Source: Catenulispora acidiphila DSM 44928
GTDB taxonomy: Bacteria; Actinomycetota; Actinomycetes; Streptomycetales; Catenulisporaceae
NCBI RefSeq assembly: GCF_000024025.1
Contig: NC_013131.1
Location: 9,776,229-9,840,228, forward strand
Length of the DNA stretch: 64,000 bases
Direction of reading: 5' to 3'
Numbering within the stretch: position 1 is the first letter of the stretch; the number at the start of each line of letters is the position of its first letter. Both the position numbers and the translations under genes were made by a program. A model generated the notes under the pieces. The model did not search any database. It was not told the origin of the DNA and was given only the letters and a program-made list of their open reading frames with translations. Shown piece by piece: positions 1 to 12,834 of this stretch.

Positions 1-693
1 CTGAGCGCCGTTGTCCGGCGAGATGACGAACGGCGGATTGGAGACGACCAGATCGAACCGCTCTCCCTCAACCGGCTCAAACAGGGAACCCTCGCGCAGG
101 TCGAACGGACCGACCCCGGAGAGCTGCTGCGTGAGCCGCGCCAGCTTGAGCGCCCGCGGGTTCCGGTCGCTGCCGACCACCCGCTCGACGTGCGTCGACA
201 GGTGCAGCGCCTGCACCCCGCCCCCGGTCCCGACGTCCAGCGCGGACCCGAACTGGTCCCGAATGGTGAGCTGCGCCAGCGTGGTGGACGCACCCCCGAC
301 CCCCAGCACGTGATCCTCGCGCACCGGATGGCCCTGCCCCTGCGCGTGCAGCCCACCCGACAGGTCGGAGACCAGGTACCAGTCATGCCCGTCATCGTCG
401 CCATACGGCCGGATGTCGATAGCCGCCCGCACCTGCTCTCCATCAACCGCGACCAGCCCCGCAGCCACCGCCTCCGCAACCGGCAACGCCGCCTCGACCG
501 CCTTGCGATCCACCGCCTGCTGCAGCAGAAAGAGCCGAACCAGACTCTCCACCGGCGAACCCCCAGCCGTAGCCCGCAGCGCCGGCACACTCTCGCTCCG
601 AGCCAGCGCCGCATAAGCGAGCGGACCGAGGACCTCCAGGACCCCGTCCACGGTGTAGTCGGCCTTGATCAGGGCTTCGCGCAGCTTCTCCAT
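1..693 (-). CDS. SAM-dependent methyltransferase (HemK/small-domain type), 3' end outside window
   Basis: The frame opens with ATG at 693 and is still open at base 1, so at least 231 N-terminal residues are present and the C-terminus is missing. Residues 1-125 form an alpha-helical N-terminal domain of the kind that precedes the catalytic domain in actinobacterial members. The class I fold starts near residue 150 with SAM-binding motif I, DVGTGGGVQALH (D153), then an acidic motif II (VVGSDRNPRAL) and the catalytic motif IV NPPF at 219-222. NPPF/NPPY motifs are typical of enzymes that methylate an amide or exocyclic amine, such as HemK/PrmC and RsmC, so a protein or rRNA nitrogen is the likely target; the substrate cannot be read from sequence. 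A homologous methyltransferase lies next to hppA in Streptomyces as I remember it. Confidence 0.8.
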   Translation of the reverse strand, partial: MEKLREALIKADYTVDGVLEVLGPLAYAALARSESVPALRATAGGSPVESLVRLFLLQQAVDRKAVEAALPVAEAVAAGLVAVDGEQVRAAIDIRPYGDDDGHDWYLVSDLSGGLHAQGQGHPVREDHVLGVGGASTTLAQLTIRDQFGSALDVGTGGGVQALHLSTHVERVVGSDRNPRALKLARLTQQLSGVGPFDLREGSLFEPVEGERFDLVVSNPPFVISPDNGAQ

Positions 694-723
694 GGGTCCA
701 TTGTCGGCCAAAAACGAGGCGGA

Positions 724-1077
724 TCAGTCGGTGGCCTTCGGGTGGCCGAGTCCGGCGAAGTCCAGCCAGAGCGTCCGCTTCACGACATCGATGTGGTACC
801 AGATCCGTCCTGCACCGGTGACCTCGTACTGCCAATGCTCTATACGCACTCCACCCCTGACCACGAACGCGAGTTCGTACTTCAGTTGGTGGTGCCTGGC
901 TGTTGGTTCCGTGGGCCTGGGATTCGAGCGGATCGTCTCATACGCCCGCCTCGTATTTCCCGGAGCCTTGCCGCACAAGTCCCGCCAGCCGTCGACCGAT
1001 TCGGTGTTCGCATACCGGATCCGCCACTCACCCTCGACTACCGGGGGTGCCACATCGTCGTGGCGTTTCGGGCTCAT
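724..1077 (-). CDS. RelE/ParE-like toxin of a type II toxin-antitoxin pair
   Basis: A 117-residue protein begins at an ATG (1077) whose ATGA overlaps the stop of the upstream antitoxin gene, which points to translational coupling. An in-frame start further upstream exists but would run deep into that gene. The sequence has the look of the family often annotated in Streptomyces as cytotoxic translational repressor (RelE-like): a basic helical N-terminal half, HHQLKYELA, then WQYEVTGAGRIWY and a C-terminal GHPKATD tail. RelE-like toxins are small ribosome-dependent mRNA endonucleases or gyrase inhibitors (ParE branch); which applies here is not evident. Assignment rests on family resemblance and gene order; activity is inferred. 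Confidence 0.72.
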   Translation of the reverse strand: MSPKRHDDVAPPVVEGEWRIRYANTESVDGWRDLCGKAPGNTRRAYETIRSNPRPTEPTARHHQLKYELAFVVRGGVRIEHWQYEVTGAGRIWYHIDVVKRTLWLDFAGLGHPKATD

Positions 1078-1568
1078 CCGGCTTCCTGGCCCGGCTGAGC
1101 CGGCACATCCACCGGCCCGAAGTCGTCCTCTGGGGAGAACTCGCGCGTCAGCATCCGGTACAGCTCGGGGTCGGCGTGGATCTCGGCAGTGTGCTGCCAC
1201 TCGACGATCACCTGGGCGACCGGGCGCAGGTTGCGGATCTCGGCGGAGGCCCGGGCGACGCCGACGAGCTCGGCCAGGAATTCGTCGACGGCGGCGTCCG
1301 GAAGGAACCTCGTCCAGGCGAAGACGCCGAGCACCGAGCTGCGAAGCACCTCGGGCGCGGGCTCCCGGGCGATTATGCCGACCAACAGGCGGGTCGTGAC
1401 GTCGAAGATCTCGGCGTCACGCTCGGCACGCTCGGCGGCGACCAACATCAGATCCGGCTGGTTCCGACGCACTAGGCGCAGCGTCTCGGCCCGATCCAGC
1501 CGCGACGTGGTCTCGCGGGGATGCTGGATCAGCTCGGAGAACGGCACGGATTCACTGGTGGTCGCCAT
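1074..1568 (-). CDS. Phd-like antitoxin (prevent-host-death family)
   Basis: The 164-residue product starts at 1568 and precedes the RelE-like toxin with a 4-base ATGA overlap. The first 40 residues (PFSELIQHPRETTSRLDRAE) fit the Phd/YefM DNA-binding fold, in which a short N-terminal domain binds the operator and the C-terminal part wraps the toxin. The remaining 120 residues form an extended helical region that is longer than classical Phd and typical of actinobacterial versions. Two 8-bp direct repeats lie directly in front of the start codon and are the obvious candidates for autoregulation. A strong hairpin separates the pair from hppA upstream, so the pair is probably its own transcription unit. 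Confidence 0.72.
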   Translation of the reverse strand: MATTSESVPFSELIQHPRETTSRLDRAETLRLVRRNQPDLMLVAAERAERDAEIFDVTTRLLVGIIAREPAPEVLRSSVLGVFAWTRFLPDAAVDEFLAELVGVARASAEIRNLRPVAQVIVEWQHTAEIHADPELYRMLTREFSPEDDFGPVDVPAQPGQEAG

Positions 1569-1569
1569 G

Positions 1570-1588
1570 ACTTCAAAAGTACTTCAAA
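1570..1588. promoter_or_regulatory. candidate operator: two ACTTCAAA direct repeats before the antitoxin
   Basis: ACTTCAAA occurs at 1570-1577 and again at 1581-1588, an 11-bp period or about one helical turn, ending two bases from the antitoxin ATG. This geometry suits cooperative binding of Phd-like dimers, the usual autoregulation in such operons. Function is inferred from position only. Confidence 0.45.
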
Positions 1589-1620
1589 GGTCTGGCGTGC
1601 ACCACTGGGAATCACCCGAA

Positions 1621-1658
1621 ATGGGGCGCCCCCGACCCGAAGGCCGAGGGCGCCCCAT
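1621..1658 (-). terminator. hairpin between hppA and the toxin-antitoxin genes
   Basis: ATGGGGCGCCC (1621-1631) pairs perfectly with GGGCGCCCCAT (1648-1658), giving an 11-bp GC-rich stem with a 16-nt loop 30 bases beyond the hppA stop. There is no long U-tract, as is common in high-GC actinobacterial terminators. Confidence 0.65.
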
Positions 1659-1687
1659 TAATAGGAGAGAACTCCAGAAGCCGCCGC

Positions 1688-4132
<2,445 letters not shown>

Positions 4133-4307
4133 GCGTCCTCCACTGTGACGATCCGTATTCCGTCGCTGTGTAACTCAGATCACAGCCAATGGCAGGGGAG
4201 TCTACGCGCGAAAGGTCCAGGTCGGTCAACAGATCGTTTCGCCGACCTCACGGATCGCTATGTGATGAAGGACACTTTTCACTCGGTTTGGTGAATGCGA
4301 CTACCCC

Positions 4308-4331
4308 TTCATGTGCCCGGATACACATGAA
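4308..4331. promoter_or_regulatory. 8-bp dyad in the hppA upstream region
   Basis: TTCATGTG (4308-4315) and CACATGAA (4324-4331) form a perfect inverted repeat with an 8-nt centre, in the 291-nt gap between the anti-sigma gene and hppA. It could be an operator for hppA or a weak stem-loop after the upstream gene. No U-tract follows. The rest of this gap shows nothing I recognise. Confidence 0.3.
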
Positions 4332-4423
4332 AGCGGCGAAGCGCCAAGGGGAAGGCGCCCCGCCGCCGGGAGCTGAATCGGCCTAGTCGGGAGACCGGCG
4401 AAACCGGCTCCTCATATAAGTGT

Positions 4424-4945
4424 TCAGAAATCCTTGACGGGCCATCCCATGCGGATCGCGCCGCCGTCGGGACCGGAGGTGATGTCCAGATCGTCCACCA
4501 GTCCGGTCAGGACCGCCAGGCCCATCTCGGCGTCGTCGAGGTCGTCCTCGTCCTCCGGCTCGACCGCCGTCTCACCCTCGGCGGCCGGGGCGGTGGCACC
4601 GTCCCGGGGACTGGGCACGGCGCCGGAGACCTTGTCGGCCACCGTCACCACGAACCGGTCGGCGACCAGCCCTGAGCCGGACTCGTCGACGGCGTCCAGC
4701 ACCACCACGACCGGTTCGCCCGGACAGTGCCGCTGGTGCAGGCCGACGGCCCGGGAGCAGGCCTCGCCGACGGCGAGGCGGACCTCGTCGAGGAGCCCGG
4801 CCTCCACGCCGACCCGGCGGGCGTGGGCGACCGCGACCAGGCGCGCGGTCCGGACATGCTCGGGCTGCGGAGTGAACCGCAGCAGAACGGCCGTGGCGCT
4901 CTCCGTCTTGGCCACCGTGCCGACGGCCGACGATTGCGCATCCAT
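4424..4945 (-). CDS. BldG-associated anti-sigma factor-like protein (degenerate HATPase)
   Basis: I chose ATG 4945 (173 residues) because AAGGGG stands about ten bases upstream; longer starts lack a ribosome site. The fold is that of RsbW/SpoIIAB-type serine kinases: strands around residues 18-40, a long helix carrying the N-box (RLAVGEACSRAVGLH), an acidic Glu/Asp-rich insert, and a C-terminal GLAVLTGLVDDLDI segment. The N-box position that is normally Asn reads Arg in SRAVGLH, and glycine-rich ATP-lid motifs are poor, so kinase activity is doubtful. It lies directly downstream of bldG, matching the Streptomyces anti-sigma gene next to bldG (SCO3548 by memory). It probably binds BldG and a sigma factor. 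Confidence 0.8.
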   Translation of the reverse strand: MDAQSSAVGTVAKTESATAVLLRFTPQPEHVRTARLVAVAHARRVGVEAGLLDEVRLAVGEACSRAVGLHQRHCPGEPVVVVLDAVDESGSGLVADRFVVTVADKVSGAVPSPRDGATAPAAEGETAVEPEDEDDLDDAEMGLAVLTGLVDDLDITSGPDGGAIRMGWPVKDF

Positions 4946-5053
4946 GTTGGCAGACCCCTTAGGAACAAGTGCGGGATGGAACGGCCCGGACGGCGGGCCC
5001 GCGCCGCACAGTGCTGACAAGCACGGCGCGGCGGTGGGAGCCCGCCGATGTGG

Positions 5054-5395
5054 CTAGTCGACGGCGGTGACGGCCTGCTCCACGCTGTCGCTGATCGGGA
5101 AAACCTTGGTCAGGCCGGTGATCCGGAAGATCTTCAGGATCCGCTCCTGGGTGCACACCAGGCGCAGCGAACCGTCGTGCGCGCGGACCCGCTTGAGCCC
5201 GCCGACCAGGACGCCCAGCCCGGTCGAGTCCAGGAAGTCGACGTCCTCCATGTCCACGATCAGGTGGTACTTCCCGGCGCCGACCAGCTCGACCAGCTGT
5301 TCCCGGAGCTTCGGGGCGGTGTACACGTCGATCTCCCCGCCGACCTTGACGATCGTCCGGCCGTTCTCGTCTCGCGTCTCCAGCTTCAGGTCCAC
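5054..5395 (-). CDS. bldG: anti-anti-sigma factor BldG (STAS domain)
   Basis: A 113-residue STAS protein starting at GTG 5395 with GGAGG seven bases upstream. It has the layout of SpoIIAA/Rsb[17 protein letters not shown] in the first half and the phosphoacceptor motif [16 protein letters not shown], where the serine is residue 57, the position I recall as phosphorylated in Streptomyces BldG. The protein titrates anti-sigma factors when unphosphorylated and controls development and antibiotic production in Streptomyces. The gene is followed by its anti-sigma partner and is divergent from a helicase gene, the conserved bldG arrangement. The unusually clean match in length, phosphosite and context makes this a confident call. 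Confidence 0.9.
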   Translation of the reverse strand: MDLKLETRDENGRTIVKVGGEIDVYTAPKLREQLVELVGAGKYHLIVDMEDVDFLDSTGLGVLVGGLKRVRAHDGSLRLVCTQERILKIFRITGLTKVFPISDSVEQAVTAVD

Positions 5396-5632
5396 TGCCG
5401 GCCTCCAAAACGGTGCCTTCCCGCCGTGGCGGGGGTGAGAAAAGGTGTGTCCTCGGCAACACAAAATACAGCTTCACCCGGGTCAGGGCTTGAGCACAGT
5501 CAATCACCTCGGGGTGACACTCGGCCACGATTCGCGCCAAGTGCCCTCTAATGGTGCGTCGTACTGCGCCGATGATCGCGCCCGAGCGGGTGTCGCGGGC
5601 CGCGCCTCGTCGGAAGAAGGTCGTGTCGTGTC

Positions 5633-8080
5633 GTGCGTCGTGTCGGATACTGGTCTGCGATGTCGCCGACTCCTCCTTATCAGCAAAACCCCGTCACGGG
5701 TGGTGTGTCCACACCAGACCCGGTACTCGGTGCTGCCGGTAAGGAGAACGACACTATCCCGGCAACGCTGGAGAGACTGATCTCGGTTCCCGCGTCGCGT
5801 GCGGAGCGTGTGACGCATGTGCGCGTCGTTCCGGCCCGGGACGCGGTGCACGACGAGTGGCCGGAGTGGGCCGACGAGGCCGTTGTGCAGGGGTTCCGCG
5901 ACGGCGGCGGCGTCCCGCGGCCCTGGCGGCACCAGGTCGCCGCGGCCGAGGCGGCGCGCGAGGGGCGGCATGTGACGCTCGCCACCGGCACCGCCTCCGG
6001 CAAGTCGATGGGCTTCCAGCTGCCGGCGCTGACCGCGATCCGCGAGAACGCGGGCACCACGCTGTACCTGGCGCCCACAAAAGCGCTGGCAGCGGACCAA
6101 CTCAGACGTCTCACTCGTTTGGACGTACCGGGGGTCCGCGCCGGGCTCCTGGACGGCGACACGGACGCCGAAGCCCGCGACTGGGTACGTCAGCACGCGA
6201 ACTATGTCCTGAGCAATCCCGACATGCTGCACTACTCGATGCTGCCGGGACACGCGCGCTGGGCGTCCTTCCTCCGCAAACTGCGTTATGTCGTCATCGA
6301 CGAGTGCCATACCTATAAAGGTGTCTTCGGCTCACATGTGGCGGCCGTCTTGCGCAGGCTTCGCCGCATCTGTGCGCGCTACGGCTCCAGTCCGACTTTC
6401 ATACTGGCGTCGGCCACGACCGCCGACCCGGCTGTGTCGGCCTCGCGGCTCACCGGGGTTGAGGTCTCGGCGGTCACCGACGATTCCTCTCCGCGGGGTC
6501 CACTGGTGTTCGCCCTATGGGAACCTCCCCTGACGACCCTTATCGGGGAACGCGGAGCGCCGGTTAGGCGCTCCGCGACTGCGGAGGCCGCGGACTTGCT
6601 GACGGACTTGGTCCTGGACGACGTCCGCACAGTGGTCTTCACCCGCTCCCGGCGAGGCGCCGAACAGGTGTCGATGCAGACACGCGATTACCTAGAGGAG
6701 CGACGGACCGGGTACGGCAAGCGCATCGCTGCGTACCGCGGCGGATACCTGAAGACCGAGCGCCGCGCCCTGGAAGCCGCCCTGCACATGGACCCGACCA
6801 AGGACGGCGCCCTCGTCGGACTGGCCGCCACCACCGCGCTCGAACTCGGCGTGGACGTCGCAGGGCTCGACGCCGTCCTGATGGCCGGGTTCCCCGGTAC
6901 CCGCGCCTCCCTCTGGCAACAGGCGGGTCGCGCTGGGCGCGCCGGACAGGGAGCGCTCGCGGTCCTCATCGCGCGCGACGACCCGCTGGACACCTACCTG
7001 GTCCACCACTCCGAGTCGATCTTCGACCGGCCGGTCGAGGCCTCCGTCCTGGACCCGGACAACCCCTACGTCCTGGCGCCGCACCTGTGCGCCGCCGCAG
7101 CGGAACTCCCCCTAACCGATAGCGACTTGGAACTCTTCGGCCCGACCACGGAGTCCCTGCTGACCGACCTCACCCGCCGCGAGTACCTGCGCCGCCGTCC
7201 GACTGGCTGGTACTGGACCCGGCGCGAGCGTCCCTCCGCGCTGACGGACCTGCGCGGTACCGGCGGCGCGTCGGTCCGCATCGTGGAGGACCAGACCGGC
7301 CGCCTGCTCGGGACCGTGGACGAGGGCGCGTCGCACTCCACGGTGCACGACGGCGCCGTGTACCTGCACCAGAGCCACACCTACCTGGTGGACAAGCTGG
7401 ACCTGGAGCAGAACATAGCGCTGGTCCACCGCGCGAACCCGGACTACACCACGATGGCCCGCGACGTGGTCCAGGTGAGCATCCTGGACACGGAGCAGAC
7501 CCAGGACTGGGGCGACGCGTCCCTGCACTTCGGCTCGGTCGAGGTGAGCACGCAGGTGGTCTCCTACCTGAAGCGCAAGGCCGGCACCGGCCAGATCATC
7601 GAGACCAAGCCGCTCGAACTGCCCGAACGCGTCCTGCGCACCCGCGCCGTGTGGTGGACCGTCGACCCCGCCGCCCTGCGCGACGCCGAACTCGACGCCG
7701 CGATGAGCGCCGGCGCCGCGCACGCCGCGGAGCACGCCTCCATCGGCCTCCTGCCGCTGTTCACGCCCTGCGACCGCTGGGACATCGGCGGCGTCTCGGT
7801 CCCGCTGCACCCGGACACCGAGCGGCTGACGGTGTTCGTCTACGACGGCCACCCCGGCGGTGCGGGCTTCTCCGAGCGGGCTTACGGGGCGGCCGTCGCG
7901 TGGCTGACGGCGACGCGGGACGTGATCACGGCGTGCGAGTGCCTGGAGGGCTGCCCGTCGTGCGTGCAGTCGCCGAAGTGCGGCAACGGGAACAACCCTC
8001 TGGACAAGGCCGGGGCGGCCCGGTTGCTGAACCTGGTCCTGACCTGCGCGCAGGACGGGCCCCCGCCCGGAACCCGGTAG
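5633..8080 (+). CDS. DEAD/DEAH-box helicase with C-terminal DUF1998 zinc domain (MrfA/Hrq1-like)
   Basis: An 815-residue superfamily 2 helicase. Motif I ATGTASGKS is near residue 120, motif Ia APTKALA follows, motif II is DECH (VVIDECHTYKG), motif III is SATTADP, and motif VI appears as QQAGRAGRAGQ. The C-terminal quarter is the DUF1998 module with four cysteines (CECLEGCPSC and SPKCGNG), matching MrfA/Hrq1-type 3'-5' DNA helicases that take part in repair of bulky or mitomycin-type damage. The start is uncertain: GTG 5633 has only a distant purine-rich site, and ATG 5660 is a good alternative. The divergent position next to bldG matches Streptomyces. The 237-nt gap to bldG must hold both promoters; no clear -35/-10 pair stands out. 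Confidence 0.9.
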   Translation: MRRVGYWSAMSPTPPYQQNPVTGGVSTPDPVLGAAGKENDTIPATLERLISVPASRAERVTHVRVVPARDAVHDEWPEWADEAVVQGFRDGGGVPRPWRHQVAAAEAAREGRHVTLATGTASGKSMGFQLPALTAIRENAGTTLYLAPTKALAADQLRRLTRLDVPGVRAGLLDGDTDAEARDWVRQHANYVLSNPDMLHYSMLPGHARWASFLRKLRYVVIDECHTYKGVFGSHVAAVLRRLRRICARYGSSPTFILASATTADPAVSASRLTGVEVSAVTDDSSPRGPLVFALWEPPLTTLIGERGAPVRRSATAEAADLLTDLVLDDVRTVVFTRSRRGAEQVSMQTRDYLEERRTGYGKRIAAYRGGYLKTERRALEAALHMDPTKDGALVGLAATTALELGVDVAGLDAVLMAGFPGTRASLWQQAGRAGRAGQGALAVLIARDDPLDTYLVHHSESIFDRPVEASVLDPDNPYVLAPHLCAAAAELPLTDSDLELFGPTTESLLTDLTRREYLRRRPTGWYWTRRERPSALTDLRGTGGASVRIVEDQTGRLLGTVDEGASHSTVHDGAVYLHQSHTYLVDKLDLEQNIALVHRANPDYTTMARDVVQVSILDTEQTQDWGDASLHFGSVEVSTQVVSYLKRKAGTGQIIETKPLELPERVLRTRAVWWTVDPAALRDAELDAAMSAGAAHAAEHASIGLLPLFTPCDRWDIGGVSVPLHPDTERLTVFVYDGHPGGAGFSERAYGAAVAWLTATRDVITACECLEGCPSCVQSPKCGNGNNPLDKAGAARLLNLVLTCAQDGPPPGTR

Positions 8081-8090
8081 CGTTGGCGCA

Positions 8091-9917
<1,827 letters not shown>

Positions 9918-10146
9918 ACGGCGGACCGCCTTCGAGCCGGTTGCTCCCATCGCGTGATCCGGGGCGTCATCCCTGGTCGCCCGGGGTCCGCCGGCGTAAC
10001 GTCGAGGATGGTTGCCGGTGCGCACCGGCAGCCGGAGCAAGGGGGAGGCGCGTGGCACGCTACGCGGACGGACGGCCGGGCCTGGCCGCGTGTCCGACTC
10101 GCCGCGCGCGCGACCGTACCCGGAACCGCTGCGGTGGGGGACGATC

Positions 10147-12834
10147 ATGAGCACGACCACGGCCGGAACGGACACGGGTGGACCGGCCGGCGGGAATCCG
10201 GCGTCGAAGGACCCGTACATCCGCGGCACGGACGAGACCGTGCTGCTGGACCTGCGCGAGCTGCGGGCGCAGGAGGCGGCGGACCGCGCGGCGCGCGAGG
10301 CGGCGGCGGCTGGCGCGAGCGCGGCCGAGGACCTTGACCATGAGACCCCTGAGGCTTCCGCAGATTCCACGGCTGCCGCGGCTTCTTCAGCTTCTTCAGC
10401 TTCTTCAGCTCCCGGCACGGAGCTCGAGCGCTACCACGGCTCGCACCGCCGCGACGCGGTCCTGTACGCCGACGGCGGCACCGCGATCCCGCTGGACCGC
10501 GTCCGCGAGGTCTGCCACGACCTACGCCAGCCGGTCGCCGCGATCCTGATGCTCGCCTCCGCCGCCGAACTGCGGCCGGACGTCCCCGAGCGGGTCCGCG
10601 ACGTGCTGCAGGAGATCATGTCCCAGACCGAGGAGATATCCGCCACGGTCCGCCAGTTCCTCGACGACGCCAAGCAGGGCGTCGACGGCCTCGGCGAACC
10701 GGTCCCGTGCAACGTCGCGGGCCTGGCCGCCGAATCCGTGGAGCGCTGGCGCGCCACCTTCGACGGCGACCTCGCCCTGGCGGCCGCCGAGGACCCCCTG
10801 CACGTGACGGTCGACCCGGTCCTGTTCAAGCGGGCCCTCGGCAACGTCCTGTCCAACGGCACCCGAGCCGCCGGCGACTCCGGCCGCGTCCAGGTGACCG
10901 TCCGCCGCTTCGAAACCGCCGAAGGCGAACGAGCGGTGATCGAAGTCGACGACAGCGGCCCCGGCTTCGGCAACATCCCCGCAGGCCACGGCCTAGGCCT
11001 CGCCGTAGTCCGCCGCACCATAGAAGCAGCCGGCGGCTCGGTGGAATTCGCCGAGGGCCCCCTCGGCGGCGCCCTGGTCCGCCTGGTCCTCCCCGTCACC
11101 CCCATCCGCCCCCTGAGCGCGGACGACGAACTGACGAAGACCTTCCACGGCGAGATCTCGCTGACCCAGTTGGCCGCGCAGCTGGCGGCGGGCGGGGTCC
11201 ACCGGGCACTGGCGGACTTCGAGGACTTCGACGATCTCGACGATCTGGACGAGCTCGACGCCTTCGACGAGGGCTTCACGGACGACTTCGAAGACGAAGA
11301 CGACTTCGCCGAAGTCATCGATGTCACCGAACCCCCGGCATCGCTGACCGGCGGCCACGCCTTCATGACCCGACTGAGCGCCTGGCCAGAGCCGATGGCG
11401 ATCTCCGGCACGCCCGAGCAGCTGGCAATCGGCGGCTCCGCCGAACCCGCGAACCTGTTCGGCCCGCGAACGCCGGAGCAGCTCGAGCCCGCCGCCACCG
11501 CTGACAACCGAACCTACTTCGGCCTGCCGCTCCAGCACTCTCTCCCGGCAGCCACCGACGAGCAGCCACCGGCACGCAAGTCCCCCGACACCTCAGCGGA
11601 CACGGGCTACTTCGGCCTGCCTCTCAAGACCAACACCACCTCGCACCCCTCCGCCACGACCCTCGAAAACGGCGCCACCGAGGACCCCCAGACACCCCCC
11701 AACCGCCTCTACGGCACCCCCGCCGACATCACCGCCCACCCAGTCCCCGCCAGCGTGTTCCCCCCCACCCCCCACAACCCCACCCCCCAAGCCCCCGGCG
11801 AAATCACCGCCGCCGCCCACCAACCACGCACCGCACCACCCACCACCCCCCAGCCCTCACTCACCGCCCCCTTCGCCACCCCCGCCGCACCTCTGGACGC
11901 ACCCGACGCCGCGCAGGCATCCGGCACACACTCGCCGCAGCCCGCCGCCGCCGCCGCGCCGACCGCTGCTCAGCCCTCCGCCACGCGCCAGCCGAGCTCC
12001 GCCGGACCGGTCGCACCGCAGACCACTGCCGCCGCGCCGATGTCGCAGCCCGCGACTGCGGCGACCTCGGCTGCCGCACCTGAGCCCTCGGCCGAGACCG
12101 CCGCTCAGGCGTCTGCCCCCGCGAACTTCTTCGGCGCACCGGTCGCACCGCAGGCAGCCACTCAGTCTCCTGCCGCGTCGATGCCGCAGCCCGCGACCGC
12201 GCCGACCTCCGCCGCAGTGCCTGAGCCCTCAGCGAACTTCTTCGGCGCACCGGTCGCACCGCAGGCAGCCACTCAGCCTTCTGCCGCGTCGATGCCGCAG
12301 CCCGCGACCGCGCCGACCTCCGCCGCAGCGCCTGAGCCCTCAGCGAACTTCTTTGCAGCACCGGTCGCACCGCAGGCAGCTACTCAGCCTTCTGCCGCGC
12401 CCACGCCGCAGCCCACGACCGTGCCGACCTCCGCCGCAGCGCCTGAGCCCTCGGCGAACTTCTTCGGCGCGCCGGTCGCTCCCCTGGACCCGGCCGAAGC
12501 CGCTCAGTCGTCTGCCGCGCACCTGCCGTACCCCGCCGGACTCGCCGCTCCGCCGTTCGCCGCGCCGAGCGCCGCCCAGACTCCCGCCGCGGCCGCCGGT
12601 CCCGCGGCGCCCGCCGCAGCCGAAGCGCCCACCGACCCAACCTCCGACCCCAGCTTCGATCCCGCCGACACCCAGCCTTTGCACATCATCCCCACCGGTC
12701 AGGACGACACCGCCCTCGCCTCGATCCAGCTTCCCTCGCAGGCGACCCTGACCCATCCCCCGCGCATCCCCGCCTCGGCGCTGCAGCCGGTCGCCTCGGT
12801 CCAGCTCTCTCTGCTCCCTGGAGGCGCTTTCTGA
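10147..12834 (+). CDS. soluble sensor histidine kinase with long repetitive Pro/Ala-rich tail
   Basis: I chose ATG 10147 (895 residues), preceded by GGGGGA at proper spacing. After an Ala/Ser-rich N-terminus comes the dimerisation/phosphoacceptor helix EVCHDLRQPVAAILM with H124, then a HATPase domain: NVLSNGTRAAG as N-box, VDDSGPGFG as G1 and GHGLGLAVVRR as G2, ending near residue 320. No membrane segment is present, so it is cytoplasmic. An acidic stretch (EDFDDLDDLDELDAF) follows, then about 480 residues rich in Pro, Ala and Thr that repeat YFGLPL and NFFGAPVAP motifs, four of them in exact 111-bp tandem units. The gene overlaps the next response regulator by one base. The tail is unlike any kinase module I know. 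Confidence 0.85.
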   Translation: MSTTTAGTDTGGPAGGNPASKDPYIRGTDETVLLDLRELRAQEAADRAAREAAAAGASAAEDLDHETPEASADSTAAAASSASSASSAPGTELERYHGSHRRDAVLYADGGTAIPLDRVREVCHDLRQPVAAILMLASAAELRPDVPERVRDVLQEIMSQTEEISATVRQFLDDAKQGVDGLGEPVPCNVAGLAAESVERWRATFDGDLALAAAEDPLHVTVDPVLFKRALGNVLSNGTRAAGDSGRVQVTVRRFETAEGERAVIEVDDSGPGFGNIPAGHGLGLAVVRRTIEAAGGSVEFAEGPLGGALVRLVLPVTPIRPLSADDELTKTFHGEISLTQLAAQLAAGGVHRALADFEDFDDLDDLDELDAFDEGFTDDFEDEDDFAEVIDVTEPPASLTGGHAFMTRLSAWPEPMAISGTPEQLAIGGSAEPANLFGPRTPEQLEPAATADNRTYFGLPLQHSLPAATDEQPPARKSPDTSADTGYFGLPLKTNTTSHPSATTLENGATEDPQTPPNRLYGTPADITAHPVPASVFPPTPHNPTPQAPGEITAAAHQPRTAPPTTPQPSLTAPFATPAAPLDAPDAAQASGTHSPQPAAAAAPTAAQPSATRQPSSAGPVAPQTTAAAPMSQPATAATSAAAPEPSAETAAQASAPANFFGAPVAPQAATQSPAASMPQPATAPTSAAVPEPSANFFGAPVAPQAATQPSAASMPQPATAPTSAAAPEPSANFFAAPVAPQAATQPSAAPTPQPTTVPTSAAAPEPSANFFGAPVAPLDPAEAAQSSAAHLPYPAGLAAPPFAAPSAAQTPAAAAGPAAPAAAEAPTDPTSDPSFDPADTQPLHIIPTGQDDTALASIQLPSQATLTHPPRIPASALQPVASVQLSLLPGGAF
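12121..12480 (+). repeat. 111-bp tandem repeats inside the histidine-kinase gene
   Basis: The sequence GCGAACTTCTT recurs at 12121, 12232, 12343 and 12454, exactly 111 bp (37 codons) apart. The first three units are nearly identical; the fourth diverges after its first 25 bases. Each unit encodes NFFGAPVAP (or NFFAAPVAP) followed by a Pro/Ala/Thr spacer. The repeat stays in frame. Confidence 0.9.

Noticed and set aside
5396-5632. Defined sigma-factor promoters for bldG and the helicase gene
   Set aside because: TTGACT and TGTATT-like boxes exist but their spacing (27 bp) is not plausible.
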